Shown here: one piece after another, positions 1-10,384 of the stretch
Layout: the number at the start of each line of letters is the position of its first letter
Position numbering within the stretch: position 1 is the first letter of the stretch
Origin: CAIQJJ01 sp964606085
GTDB taxonomy: Bacteria; Chloroflexota; Anaerolineae; Anaerolineales; UBA4823
Direction: 5' to 3'
Assembly (NCBI GenBank): GCA_964606085.1
Contig: CAZSFD010000058.1
Coordinates: 1 to 32,632 of the forward strand
Length of the DNA: 32,632 bases
Notes under the pieces: model-generated
What the model was told of the DNA's origin: nothing
The model's input: only the letters and a program-made list of their open reading frames with translations
The model's database searches: none
Program-made: the position numbers and the translations under genes

Positions 1-3000
1 GGGGCGTTCATCTACACCTGGGTTACGCAAGACGTGAAATTCGGCTCGATTGCCGCCAACACGCTGATCGCTGACGCCATTTCGGGCATCATTGTGGCGG
101 TGGTGCTGTTTGCCATCGGCCTGACGGTGGTGGGGGCGATAGCCGTGGCGATTGTTGGGTTGATAGACCTGATCTTCCTCGGCCTGTGCGAACTGGGCGT
201 GGATGCGCTGTGCTTCAGTATCGTTGGCGGCTGGGTGGAGGGCCTGGCGCGCCTGATTTACAGCGGCGACATCGCCATTGACACCGAGCGCGACGACCTG
301 GTGACATTCAGTGGCATGAGCGCCAGCCTGACGAGCCCTGCCCTGGGCTTGCAGGTGGGTAACTCGATGCTGATCACGGCCACCATCCGCACCCGCATCT
401 ACCAAAAACCGCCCTCGTCAGGCTACTCCACCGCCTATGCCAACGCCGGTGAGATTTTCAGCACCGATAATCTGCGCGCCACCACCTTCAACTATCACCT
501 GGGGCGCACCTACATCAGCCTGAGCGCCAGCCGCAACCAGCATCCTTCTGCCTGGCTGGGCGTGCGGCGCTACGGCTATGTAGACCACGACCTGTATGGC
601 CGCTCGTGGTATCACACCGGCTACAAACTGGATACGAAATACAGCGGCGCCATCCCGCTTACGGCGGGCGTCAACGAGCCGCTCAACCTGCGCTTCAAGG
701 CCGCCATGGCCATCCCCAGCTACGAATGCTGGGTGTATGTCTGTGATACCGATAACTACGAAAGCGCCGACTATTCTAAATTCATGGGCGATGACCTGGT
801 CTACGACATCTTCCCCCTGCACCTGGATGGCTTCGTGAACGTGCGTTCGTGGGGCTTCGGCCCGCAGCGTGACCTGGATGGCGACGGCCTGGTGGCCTGG
901 ACGGTCTTCCGCGGCAGCGACGAAAACGACGAAGCCTGGGACAGCGACGCCGATGGCCTGAGCGACGCCGCCGAACTGCGCGCCGGCAGCAGCAATTATC
1001 GCGCCGACAGCGACCAGGATGGCCTGAGCGACCTCGAGGAAGTGCGCCTGGGCAGCAACCCCGCCCGCGCCGACAGCGACCGCGACGGCCTGACGGACAA
1101 AGCCGAACTGGATGGCTGGCTGTTCGAGTATGCCCCCGGCCAAGTCACGCGGGTTTTCTCCGAACTCAACAACGCCGACAGCGACCTGGACGGCCTGAGC
1201 GACCTGCTCGAACGCAACCTCGGCGCGCCCTATCATCCGCGCGTCGAAAACCCGCGCCCCGTGGCGCTCTACGCCGAAACCAGCGACGATGACGATTTTC
1301 TGCGCCCCGGCCAGGGCTTTGCCTACACCGCCACCGTGCGCAACGAAGTGACCGAGAACTGGTGGGCCAACGGCTCGCTGGTGATCACCGCGCCGGTTGT
1401 GTTGGGCGGGCAATCGTTCAGCAGCAGCTTCGTTTTGGGCAGCGGGCAGCAGCGCGTGCTGGCCCGCAGCCTGACCGTGCAGGCCAGCGCCGCCTCGCAG
1501 ACCGCGCCCATGGATCAGCACGTGAACGCCCGCCTCGACCAGAATCCCAACGGCGGAGGCAGCCAGGGAACGGTGTTTTTCCTCTCCCAACTGCCGCTGA
1601 CGATTGACAACGACCGCCCGACCTCTGGCGTGACCGGCAGCGGCTTCGTGGCGGCGGGCGGCACGCGCATCGTCGGCATCGCCGCCTCCGACCCCACCTC
1701 GAAGGTCAGCCGCGTGCAGGTGCGCGTGCAAAATGGCGACTGGCAGGAGGCCACCCGTGACGGCGCGTTCTGGCTGTTCACCTGGGATGTGCCAGAAACG
1801 GAGGGCGAATATGTCATCTTCAGCCGCGCCACCGATGCCGTGGGCTGGGAGCAAACGCCCGCTTCAGCTTCATCCGTCTATGTAGACGCCCACGCGCCCA
1901 CCGTCACGGCCAACCTGAGCGCGAACCAGGTTTTGGCCGCCCAGCGCAATGGCGGCAACCGCTGGGTGCTGCCGCTGACCGGCAGCGCCGCTGACCCCAC
2001 CTTCGGCCAGCCCGCCAGCGGCGTGGAACAAGTCGAAGTGCAACTCTCGCCCAATGGCGATGGCTGGCAGCCCGCCACGCTGATCACCACGACGGCCCCC
2101 GCCACCTGGGCGCTCGATTACCTGCTGCCCGCCCTCGATGAAAGCCAGGCCGTGCAGGTTACGCCGAGCGGCTTCTACACCGTCGAAGTGCGCGCCCGCG
2201 ATGCCGCTGGCAACCTGACCGCCGAAACCGATTGGGTGCAAATTCCCATTGGCATAGATAACGACGCCCCCGCTGCCAGCCTGAACGGGCGCGACAGCAT
2301 CACCGTGCTGGCCCCCAGCCTGGACGAGACTCTGACCATCGGCGGCTTTGTCACCGAAACCGGCCGTGTGCAGGCTGGCGTGGGCGGCCTTGAAATTGCC
2401 CTCGTCCCCGCCGAAGTGGTGCCTGCCCTCGATGACCGCACCGTGGCCCTGCCGCTCAACGAACCGCCGCAGGCCGTGGTCTTTGGCGATGTTTCGGGCT
2501 ATGAGCGCAGCTTCTTCTGCCTGCCCGAACAATGCCCCACCAGCGGCGCGCCGGGGCGCTTCGACGCCGCCGTCAGCTTCGCTGGTGTGGATGAATACCT
2601 CGACCCGCTGCAACTGGCCCTGCCGCTGACCGATTTCACCACCTCGCTGTGGTTCAACACCACCTGCCCCAACTGCGGCCTGTTCTCTGCCGATCACGGC
2701 CACCTGGCCGCCCTCGGCCACGACCGCGACCTCTACCTGGATGCGGGGAAGGTGTGCGCCAACCTGCTCGGCCCTGGCAACACCTACGAAGCGATCTGCA
2801 CGGTCGAGAACGGCTTCGCCGATGGGCAGTGGCACCAGGTGGCGCATTCGGTGGGGCCGAACGGCCAGGTGTTGATCGTAGATGGCGTGCAGCGCGTGCG
2901 CGGCTTCCTGACCGCCTCCAGCTTCAGCGCCCAAACCGGCGCTAACCTGGGCTTCGCCCCCGCCGCCGGGCAAGATTTCTTCTCCGGCAGCCTGGATGAG

Positions 3001-6000
3001 TTCGTGATCTACAACACTGCCCTGAACGAAGCCGAGGCCGCCACGCTCTACCAGGCATGGCAGCCGGTGACGCTGGACAGCCCCGGCGCGCCCGCCTCAG
3101 CCTGGAGTTACGACCTGCCCGCCGGCCTCGAAGGTTTTTACCAGATTGACCTGCGCCCGACGGATGTGCTGGGCAACCGCAACGACCGCCGCCAGGACTG
3201 GCGGCAGTGGCGCGGCGAAATTGACACCGCTTACCCCGCCGTCAACGTCCAGGTGGCCTACCTGGGCGAGGGCGAGAGCGCCCAAACCCGCTACCGCGGC
3301 GCAGCCAGCGACCTTAACCTGGTCGAAGAAGGCTTTGTCTCACCGTGCGGCCCGCAAACCATCGAACGCGGCTATTACGCCTCGCCGTGGTGGGCGCAGT
3401 GGAGCAACGCCACGCCGCGCCTGAATGCGCTTTCGTTCTCCTGCACCGTTGCCGGGCATCAGACTGACCTCGTCCACGTGCGCGCCTGCGATGCCTACGG
3501 GCGCTGCGCCGCCGCCCGGCCCGATCAATTCCGCCTGTTCTACACCTCCAAAAACTACAACCCCGGCGATGCCCGCATCCTCAGCCTCAGCACCTTCGAT
3601 GGCGCCGATGAACGCCAACTGATCAACGGGCTGGGCGGCGTGCCGGTGGCGCTGGCCCTCGACATCCCCGGCGGCAAGATGTATTGGGTCGAAAACGTCA
3701 CCCACCCTGCCACCGCCAGCATCTACCGCGCCAACCTGGATGGCTCGGCCGCCGAAACGCTTGTCAGCGGCATTCCGGCTGGCACGCTCGGCCCCAAGAC
3801 GCTCAGCCTGGCCCTCGACCGCCCCGGCGGCAAGATGTACTGGACGAGCAGCCGCGCCATCTTCCGCGCCAACCTGGATGGCTCTGGCAGCGAACAACTC
3901 TTCACCATGCCCGATCCCTACCATGTGGCGGGGGTGATCGCCCTCGACCTGCAAGCTGGCGCGATGTATTGGACTGCCGGATATTCCTATGGTCCGAACT
4001 TCGACACCGGCACGATCTGGCGCGCCAACCTGGACGGCACGGGCGCCCAGGCGCTCTCCCCCAATGTGCCGCGCATGACCACGCTGGCCTTCGACCCCGC
4101 CGAACGCAAACTCTACTGGATGGCCGATAACGTCATCCGCCGCGCCGACCCCGATGGCGCTAACGTCGAAACCGTGGTGACGGGCGTCAACGAGTTCTTC
4201 CGCACCGGCCTGGCCGTGGCCCCCTTCGGTGAACGCCTTTACTGGATCGAGGGCGACCTGCTCCAGCAGGCCGAAGCTGGCCTGTCGCCCGCCGCCAAGA
4301 AAACCCTGCGCGATACCGTCCTCTTCGCCCCCGTCTACGACCCGTGGACGCTGGCGATTGGGCGCATCCCGGCCTTTGCCACCACGAAGGTAGACCTCGC
4401 CATTGCCAAGAGCGAACCCATCGCCGAGATCGCCGTGCAGGGCGCCACCACGCAGTACAGCCTGGTCATTCGCAACCAGGATTACCTCGACGCCCACGAC
4501 GTGGTGGTGGAAGATGCGCTGCCCGCCGGGCTGAGCCTGGCCTCGGCCCAGCCGCCTGAAGCCAACTGCGCAGCCAACGGCAGCCTGGTGCGCTGCAACG
4601 TGGGCGATTTCGCCAGCGGCGCAACCCTTACCATCACCCTCACGCTCAACGTGGCCCCCGGCACGAGCGGCTTCTTGACCAACAGCGCCAGCATCACCGC
4701 CCGCGAAGCCGATTTCGCCCCCGCCAACAACACCATCACGGTCGCACACACCCTGGCCGTCGCACCGGCCACGGCCACGCCGCCCGCCTCGGCCCGCTAC
4801 GCCTACGTGGGCGTGTGGGCCAGCATCGCCCGCGTGCGCCTTGATCAACCCGGCGGCAGCGAGATCATCATCCCCTACGACCAGATCAGCACCAACATCT
4901 ACTTCCCCATCGAAGGCGTCGGCGTGGATAATCTGAACGGCAAGCTCTACTGGCCGCACCCTCACCAATCCAAGATTCAGCGCGCCAACCTGGATGGCTC
5001 TGGCGTGGAAGATTTTCTCACCGGCGTCAACTGGCCCACGCAGATCAGCCTGGACGCCCCCGCTGGCAAAATTTACTGGCTGAGCGACTACGGCAACACG
5101 CTCGAACGCGCCAACCTGGATGGCTCTGGCCGCGAGACGCTGCTGACGGATGCCGTCATCCGCACCCTGGCGCTCGACCCCGTGCGCGGCAAGCTCTACT
5201 GGGTCGCCGCCACCGGCACGATCCACCGCTCCGACCTGGATGGGCAAAACGTCGAAACATTGGTCGAAGATGTCTTCGACGCCCTCGAAATCGTGGTAGA
5301 CCCCTACGGCAGCAAGCTCTACTGGGTGGAGGTCGAACCCTTCGCCATCCGCCGCGCCAACCCCGATGGCACGCAGATCGAAACCGTGCTGGAGAGCTTC
5401 GCCGCCAAACCGGTCGGCCTGCTGCTCGATGCCGCCGCCGGCAAACTCTACTGGTTCGAGTCAGATACGCTGCGCCGCGCCAACCTGGATGGCTCTGCCG
5501 CTGAAGACGTGGCCGCCAACCTGCCCTACATCGGCGCGTACGGCCCCTACGAACCGATGAACCTGACCTATCTCGACCTGCCCACCGCCACCCCCTCGCC
5601 CACCATCACGCCCTCGCCCACGCGCTCACCCACCCCCACGCAGACGCCCACCTTCGACCCCATCGCCACCGACACGAATACCCCCACCCCATCCAACACG
5701 CCCACGCCGCTGCCCACCACTACCCCCGGCGGCCCGGCGGCTGCCGAACGCATCTTCTGGGCCGATATTCGTACCTTCTTGTACAGCGCCCCGGCAACAG
5801 GCTGCGCCGATGGTTCGTGCGTCGAACCGCTGCTTGGGCGCGACCCCAACCGCGTGACCGACCTGATCGTCGACTCGGGCAATGGCTACATCTACTGGGC
5901 CGACCCCGTCGCCGGAGCAATCCTGCGCGCTGACCTGGATGGCGCAAACGTCTTCACCGTGACCAGCGGGCTGATCGGCGTCAAGGGCCTGGCCTTCGAC

Positions 6001-9000
6001 CCGCAGGAAGACCAACTCTACTGGTCGCAGCCGCCCACCGGCAGCATCCACCGTGTGGATGCCAATGGCTCCGACGCCACCACCTTGCTCAACGGCCTCG
6101 ATACCCCCACCTGGCTGACCCTCGACACGCTCAACGACCGCCTCTACTGGTACGAAGACCGCTCCGATTACCAGCAGCAGATCTGGCGCGCCCGGCTGGA
6201 TGGCACAGACGCCCAGCTTGTGCTGGCTGACCCGTCTGTGGGCGAGCCGTACTACTTCCTCGATGACCTCACCGCCCTCGAAATTGATCCCCGGCATGGC
6301 TGGCTGTTCTGGACGGACACCGGCGGCTCGCAGCCCGGCTCCGATTTCCCCTTTGGGCGCGTCAACCGCTTCGACCTGGCCTGCGCCCAGGCCGGCGGCG
6401 ATGGCGCCAATAGCGCTTGCTTCGCCACCATCGTCCAGGAAGACTACGTCTACCCCTACGGCCTCGGCCTCGACCCCAACCGCATCACCCTCTATTGGGC
6501 CAGCTACACCTGGGACGAAGACACCCACCTGCCGATCACCTTCCTGATGAAATCGGCCCGCATGGATGGCACACTCTCCGGCTACCCCGTCACCGACCTG
6601 ATCCTGCTGCCCACCGGCACGCCCGTGGCCGTAGACGTGCAGTACCCGCTCGTCTGCCAGCCCTTCGCCGACCCCTTTGAACCCGACGACAGCTTCAGCC
6701 AGGCCGTGACGCTCACCCTCGACGCCCCCGCCGCCGCCCGCACCTTCCACACCCCCACCGACGCTGACTGGCTGGCCTTCAGCGCCGAGGAAGGCCAACG
6801 CTACCGCCTCGCCGCCGGCGCGCTCGGCACAGATGTCACCCCCCTGCTGGCGCTCTACGAAACCGACGGCGCGACGCTGCTGGCCCCCGCCGCGGCGTCC
6901 CTCGTCTTCGACCCATCCGCCAGCGGGCGCTACTTCCTGCGCCTGACGGATGCCAACGGCGCGGCCTCGTGCGAAACGCGTTACACCGTCTCACTCACCC
7001 TCGGCGCGTTCCCCGCCGCCCCCACGCCCCAACCCGGCCCCGCTCCCGATACGACCCGCCCCGTCCTGGATAGCGCCGTGCTATCCCCCGCGGATGGCAG
7101 CGTGCTGAACAGCCTGGCCCAGGTGACGGTCAGCGGCGGCGCGTATGCCCGCGACTTCCTGCAAACGCTGAATGTCAGCATCAACGGCGCTCCCTTCTTC
7201 AACCAGAACTGGGCCAACGGCGTCATCACCGACACCGCCTGGAGCGCCCCGTGGACGCCGCCCGCCGAGGGCGTCTACACCATCGAAGCCGTCGCCAGCG
7301 ATTGGGCCGGGCGCGTCCAGACCGACACGCACCCCATCACCGTCACCGTAGACCTGGCCCTGCCGACGATTTCGCTGTCCCCCACCGTCTACACCACCAC
7401 CCATTTGCTGCCCGGCTCCAGCCAGGTTGCCCTGGGCGGGCTGGCCGCCGATTCACTCGGCGTGCGGCGGGTGGAAGTGAACGTTAATAACGAAGGCTGG
7501 CAAGATGCCGTTTTCGACGGCGCAGCGTGGACATACCCCTGGCTGGCCGGGCGGCTCGATAACGTCACCCTCCCCATCAGCGCCCGCGTCACCGACCTGG
7601 CGGGCAAGACGACCTCGCTGAATCAGAACATCCTCGTAGATGTAGCCGCCCCGCTGCCCGATGGCGTGTACCTGTATCACCAGACCGCCTCCAGCCTGGA
7701 GGAAATCTTCCCCGGTGACACCGTCTACGAAGCCAACGCCAGCCTCGTCATCACCTGGACGGCGGCGACCGATGCCAGCGGCCTGCAAGCCTACCGCGTC
7801 GGCTGGACGACCTCGCCCACCCCGCCGGTCGGCGCACTTTCCTCTGTTGCCCCCGCCGGGCCGTTGCAGCACAGCCAGGTTGTCGGCGAAGCGCAGGCCA
7901 TCTACGCCCACCTCGTCAGCACCGATAACCGCGGCAACCGCACCTGGCTCACCTTCGGCCCGGTTTATGTGGATGGCCCTGCCACGCCCGATTTAACGAG
8001 CTTCACCCCCGCTGGCATCGAACCTGATCCCTACGCGGCCTGGCGCGGCAGCGGCAGCACGCAAATCGGCGCCGACCGCGAACTGAGCAGCGCCGCCCAG
8101 GGCCAAATCCAACGCTTCTACGCCACCTGGGATGCTGCCAACTTGCGGCTCTCCTGGCTCGGCGCAGATTGGGATAGCGATGGCGACCTGTTCATCTACT
8201 TCGACACCGGCAGCGGCGGCGCGACGACGCTCTTCAACCCCTACACCGCCACGGCGACGATCCAACTGCCCCCCGGCCTCACCGCCAACGCCCTGATCTG
8301 GGTCGAAGACACCACCACTGCCAGCCTCTACACCTGGAACGGCTCCGCCTGGTCCCTCGCCTCCACCCTCACTACCGCCCAATTCCGCTTCACCCCGGCC
8401 CTCCAACTCCCCGATCACCTGATCCCTGACTACCTGATCACCGATCTCTCCCTCCCCTTCTCCCTCCTCTCCCTGACCCCCGCATCGTCCCTCCGCCTGC
8501 TTGCCGTTGCCAGCGAGGAAGATCAACTCAGCCTGTGGGCCGCCGCCCCCGATAAGAACCCGCTCAACAGTCCGCGCGTGATCAGCCCGTTGGCGCAGGG
8601 ACGCGACCTGAGCAGCTTCGCCCTCAACCTGGCCTACCAGTGGCCTTCGCTGGGTGCGGGCGTGCAGCCCAACCTGGGGCGCTTCAGCGATAGCGACCTG
8701 TCGCTCTCGATCCAACCCGACCCGGCGGGCGTCTCGGTGGGCTTACTCGCCAGTGACCTGCTCGACCTGCTCTCGCCCACCGCCCGCCTGGATGCCAATG
8801 GCGACGGCGTGCTGGATGTGGCCCTGCCGCTGGACGATAACGCCTACCCGCTCTACGATGGGCAATTGGTCAGCTATACCATCGTTTACACCAACACCGG
8901 CACGCAACCCGCCGAAGATGTCGTCGTGACGGTCAACGCCTACGGCGCGCTCGACCTGCCCGGCGGCACGCTGACCATCCCCCTGGGCGACATCCCTGCC

Positions 9001-10155
9001 GGAGCGACCGGCACGCACACCTTCCAGGCCGCGGTAGATGCCGCCCTCGACGCCCACTCCGCCGAACTGGTCGCCACGCTTGCCGATACCCCCCACGGCG
9101 AATATGACTGGCTGTGGGTGCAGCACGATCTTGATGCCCAGGCTCCCAGCGGATTACAAATCACCGCCCCGCTCGATTTTATCCGCCCCTACACACAGAC
9201 CATCTACGGCCTGGTGAGCGACGCCTCAGGTGTGCCGACGATTGAATTGGAGATCGAAGGGCTGACAGGCAACGCGCCTACGGCGCTGCTGCAATGCACC
9301 GACCCCACCCCGCTCGACGGCCATTGGGCCTGCGAGTGGAACGCCGGCAGCACCCAGGGCCTCACCAGCTTCCGCCTGCGCGCCCGCGCCACCGACAGCT
9401 TCGGCAACCAGTCTGGTTGGACGGCCTGGCGCACCGTGGCGGTAGATAACACCGCCCCCGCCGTCAGCGTGGATGCTGCCCTCGATGCAGCCCTGGCCGA
9501 TGGCTTCCTGAGCGCTGCCGAAGCCCGCATCACCGGCCTGGTCAGCGATGACCGCCTGGCGGCCCGCCTGCTGGCCTGCGTGGACGACCTGCCGTGCGCC
9601 CCGCACACGCTCTCGCCGGGCAACACGCCGGTTGGGGCGTGGTCGCTGCGCTTCCCGGTAGACGATCTGGATGGTATCGAGCGCACGCTGACCCTCACCG
9701 GCTACGACGCCGTGGGCAATGCCTCCGCCGCGTTGGAACGCACCTTCGTGGTGGATAGCGTGGCCCCCGCCCTGACCGCGGCGCAGTTGGCTATGAACGT
9801 GCCAACCGGCGAAACCGTGGACATCCTCGCTGGTTCCGTGACCGATGGCGGCGGCGTGGCGAGCCTCTACGCCCGCATTCAGGCCGCCGATGGCACGGTG
9901 ACGTATCAGGCGGTCACGCTGACTGGCGCAGACTGGCGTTTGGCAGCGCAGTTCGCCACGCCCGGCCTCTACACCGTCAGCGTCGAAGCCTACGATCGGG
10001 CCGGCAACCGGGCCACCTCGGCCGCGTTCAGTATCACGGTCAGCGGCCCGCAAACCTACACCGTGTACCTGCCGCTGATCGCCAAAAGCGCCGGAGCCGC
10101 CGCTCGCCCGGTTGATCCCCCGTCTGCTGTGCCTGGCCGCAAGAACGGGCGTTGA
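1..10155 (+). CDS. Giant multi-domain secreted/surface protein, 5'-truncated by window edge
   Basis: The frame is open from base 1, so the start lies upstream. The GTG at 34 is merely the first start-like codon. A strongly hydrophobic stretch (nt 85-230) could form two membrane helices. The modules that follow are: DxDxDGLxD calcium-type repeats like thrombospondin type 3 (871-1215); Ig-like/cadherin-like segments (1600-2270); a LamG/concanavalin-like domain (2550-3060); YWTD beta-propeller 1 (3560-4370); DUF11 (4390-4760); propeller 2 (4795-5560); a Thr/Pro linker (5580-5735); propeller 3 (5745-6650); a PPC-like domain (6660-7010); Ig-like segments (7050-7970); a DOMON/CBM9-like segment (8030-8590); a second DUF11-like domain (8840-9110); and more Ig-like domains (9130-10050). 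Each propeller has about five 'LYW' blades ending in 'RANLDG'. The C-terminus carries TVYLPLIAK and a basic tail. No catalytic domain is recognisable. A role in adhesion or surface binding is inferred. Confidence 0.9.
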   Translation, partial: GAFIYTWVTQDVKFGSIAANTLIADAISGIIVAVVLFAIGLTVVGAIAVAIVGLIDLIFLGLCELGVDALCFSIVGGWVEGLARLIYSGDIAIDTERDDLVTFSGMSASLTSPALGLQVGNSMLITATIRTRIYQKPPSSGYSTAYANAGEIFSTDNLRATTFNYHLGRTYISLSASRNQHPSAWLGVRRYGYVDHDLYGRSWYHTGYKLDTKYSGAIPLTAGVNEPLNLRFKAAMAIPSYECWVYVCDTDNYESADYSKFMGDDLVYDIFPLHLDGFVNVRSWGFGPQRDLDGDGLVAWTVFRGSDENDEAWDSDADGLSDAAELRAGSSNYRADSDQDGLSDLEEVRLGSNPARADSDRDGLTDKAELDGWLFEYAPGQVTRVFSELNNADSDLDGLSDLLERNLGAPYHPRVENPRPVALYAETSDDDDFLRPGQGFAYTATVRNEVTENWWANGSLVITAPVVLGGQSFSSSFVLGSGQQRVLARSLTVQASAASQTAPMDQHVNARLDQNPNGGGSQGTVFFLSQLPLTIDNDRPTSGVTGSGFVAAGGTRIVGIAASDPTSKVSRVQVRVQNGDWQEATRDGAFWLFTWDVPETEGEYVIFSRATDAVGWEQTPASASSVYVDAHAPTVTANLSANQVLAAQRNGGNRWVLPLTGSAADPTFGQPASGVEQVEVQLSPNGDGWQPATLITTTAPATWALDYLLPALDESQAVQVTPSGFYTVEVRARDAAGNLTAETDWVQIPIGIDNDAPAASLNGRDSITVLAPSLDETLTIGGFVTETGRVQAGVGGLEIALVPAEVVPALDDRTVALPLNEPPQAVVFGDVSGYERSFFCLPEQCPTSGAPGRFDAAVSFAGVDEYLDPLQLALPLTDFTTSLWFNTTCPNCGLFSADHGHLAALGHDRDLYLDAGKVCANLLGPGNTYEAICTVENGFADGQWHQVAHSVGPNGQVLIVDGVQRVRGFLTASSFSAQTGANLGFAPAAGQDFFSGSLDEFVIYNTALNEAEAATLYQAWQPVTLDSPGAPASAWSYDLPAGLEGFYQIDLRPTDVLGNRNDRRQDWRQWRGEIDTAYPAVNVQVAYLGEGESAQTRYRGAASDLNLVEEGFVSPCGPQTIERGYYASPWWAQWSNATPRLNALSFSCTVAGHQTDLVHVRACDAYGRCAAARPDQFRLFYTSKNYNPGDARILSLSTFDGADERQLINGLGGVPVALALDIPGGKMYWVENVTHPATASIYRANLDGSAAETLVSGIPAGTLGPKTLSLALDRPGGKMYWTSSRAIFRANLDGSGSEQLFTMPDPYHVAGVIALDLQAGAMYWTAGYSYGPNFDTGTIWRANLDGTGAQALSPNVPRMTTLAFDPAERKLYWMADNVIRRADPDGANVETVVTGVNEFFRTGLAVAPFGERLYWIEGDLLQQAEAGLSPAAKKTLRDTVLFAPVYDPWTLAIGRIPAFATTKVDLAIAKSEPIAEIAVQGATTQYSLVIRNQDYLDAHDVVVEDALPAGLSLASAQPPEANCAANGSLVRCNVGDFASGATLTITLTLNVAPGTSGFLTNSASITAREADFAPANNTITVAHTLAVAPATATPPASARYAYVGVWASIARVRLDQPGGSEIIIPYDQISTNIYFPIEGVGVDNLNGKLYWPHPHQSKIQRANLDGSGVEDFLTGVNWPTQISLDAPAGKIYWLSDYGNTLERANLDGSGRETLLTDAVIRTLALDPVRGKLYWVAATGTIHRSDLDGQNVETLVEDVFDALEIVVDPYGSKLYWVEVEPFAIRRANPDGTQIETVLESFAAKPVGLLLDAAAGKLYWFESDTLRRANLDGSAAEDVAANLPYIGAYGPYEPMNLTYLDLPTATPSPTITPSPTRSPTPTQTPTFDPIATDTNTPTPSNTPTPLPTTTPGGPAAAERIFWADIRTFLYSAPATGCADGSCVEPLLGRDPNRVTDLIVDSGNGYIYWADPVAGAILRADLDGANVFTVTSGLIGVKGLAFDPQEDQLYWSQPPTGSIHRVDANGSDATTLLNGLDTPTWLTLDTLNDRLYWYEDRSDYQQQIWRARLDGTDAQLVLADPSVGEPYYFLDDLTALEIDPRHGWLFWTDTGGSQPGSDFPFGRVNRFDLACAQAGGDGANSACFATIVQEDYVYPYGLGLDPNRITLYWASYTWDEDTHLPITFLMKSARMDGTLSGYPVTDLILLPTGTPVAVDVQYPLVCQPFADPFEPDDSFSQAVTLTLDAPAAARTFHTPTDADWLAFSAEEGQRYRLAAGALGTDVTPLLALYETDGATLLAPAAASLVFDPSASGRYFLRLTDANGAASCETRYTVSLTLGAFPAAPTPQPGPAPDTTRPVLDSAVLSPADGSVLNSLAQVTVSGGAYARDFLQTLNVSINGAPFFNQNWANGVITDTAWSAPWTPPAEGVYTIEAVASDWAGRVQTDTHPITVTVDLALPTISLSPTVYTTTHLLPGSSQVALGGLAADSLGVRRVEVNVNNEGWQDAVFDGAAWTYPWLAGRLDNVTLPISARVTDLAGKTTSLNQNILVDVAAPLPDGVYLYHQTASSLEEIFPGDTVYEANASLVITWTAATDASGLQAYRVGWTTSPTPPVGALSSVAPAGPLQHSQVVGEAQAIYAHLVSTDNRGNRTWLTFGPVYVDGPATPDLTSFTPAGIEPDPYAAWRGSGSTQIGADRELSSAAQGQIQRFYATWDAANLRLSWLGADWDSDGDLFIYFDTGSGGATTLFNPYTATATIQLPPGLTANALIWVEDTTTASLYTWNGSAWSLASTLTTAQFRFTPALQLPDHLIPDYLITDLSLPFSLLSLTPASSLRLLAVASEEDQLSLWAAAPDKNPLNSPRVISPLAQGRDLSSFALNLAYQWPSLGAGVQPNLGRFSDSDLSLSIQPDPAGVSVGLLASDLLDLLSPTARLDANGDGVLDVALPLDDNAYPLYDGQLVSYTIVYTNTGTQPAEDVVVTVNAYGALDLPGGTLTIPLGDIPAGATGTHTFQAAVDAALDAHSAELVATLADTPHGEYDWLWVQHDLDAQAPSGLQITAPLDFIRPYTQTIYGLVSDASGVPTIELEIEGLTGNAPTALLQCTDPTPLDGHWACEWNAGSTQGLTSFRLRARATDSFGNQSGWTAWRTVAVDNTAPAVSVDAALDAALADGFLSAAEARITGLVSDDRLAARLLACVDDLPCAPHTLSPGNTPVGAWSLRFPVDDLDGIERTLTLTGYDAVGNASAALERTFVVDSVAPALTAAQLAMNVPTGETVDILAGSVTDGGGVASLYARIQAADGTVTYQAVTLTGADWRLAAQFATPGLYTVSVEAYDRAGNRATSAAFSITVSGPQTYTVYLPLIAKSAGAAARPVDPPSAVPGRKNGR

Positions 10156-10176
10156 CGGCGGCGCAACCAGCTAATT

Positions 10177-10207
10177 AAAAGGGCGAACCGGTTTGGTTCG
10201 CCCTTTT
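10177..10207 (+). terminator. Rho-independent terminator, probably bidirectional
   Basis: A perfect 13-bp stem (10177-10189 pairing with 10195-10207) closes a 5-nt loop. It begins with AAAA and ends with TTTT. It lies 21 bp after the giant gene's stop codon. The A-run on the 5' side means it could also stop transcription from the other strand. Confidence 0.9.
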
Positions 10208-10384
10208 GATTGGTTTGACCATGCTGTGGTGCAAGGATGTGAGGTTTTCTGTGGCTGACTACGGCCAGCAGATTCTTTGGCAATGGTAAAATTTGACCCA
10301 GTGGGTTATGGATCAAGTAAAAAAACTCGGCCAGATATTTGAAAGGATACTCGAAAGGTAACGTCTGGGAGCGAGATCGAAGCA

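Noticed and set aside
418..1854. 478-codon minus-strand open frame
   Set aside because: It is a shadow of the calcium-repeat region, with no start context and a biased composition.
3340..5247. 635-codon open frame on the minus strand under the giant gene
   Set aside because: It is antisense to the propeller-coding repeats. Its product has a low-complexity Gly/Ala/Val/His composition typical of reversed GC-rich codons and no recognisable domain.
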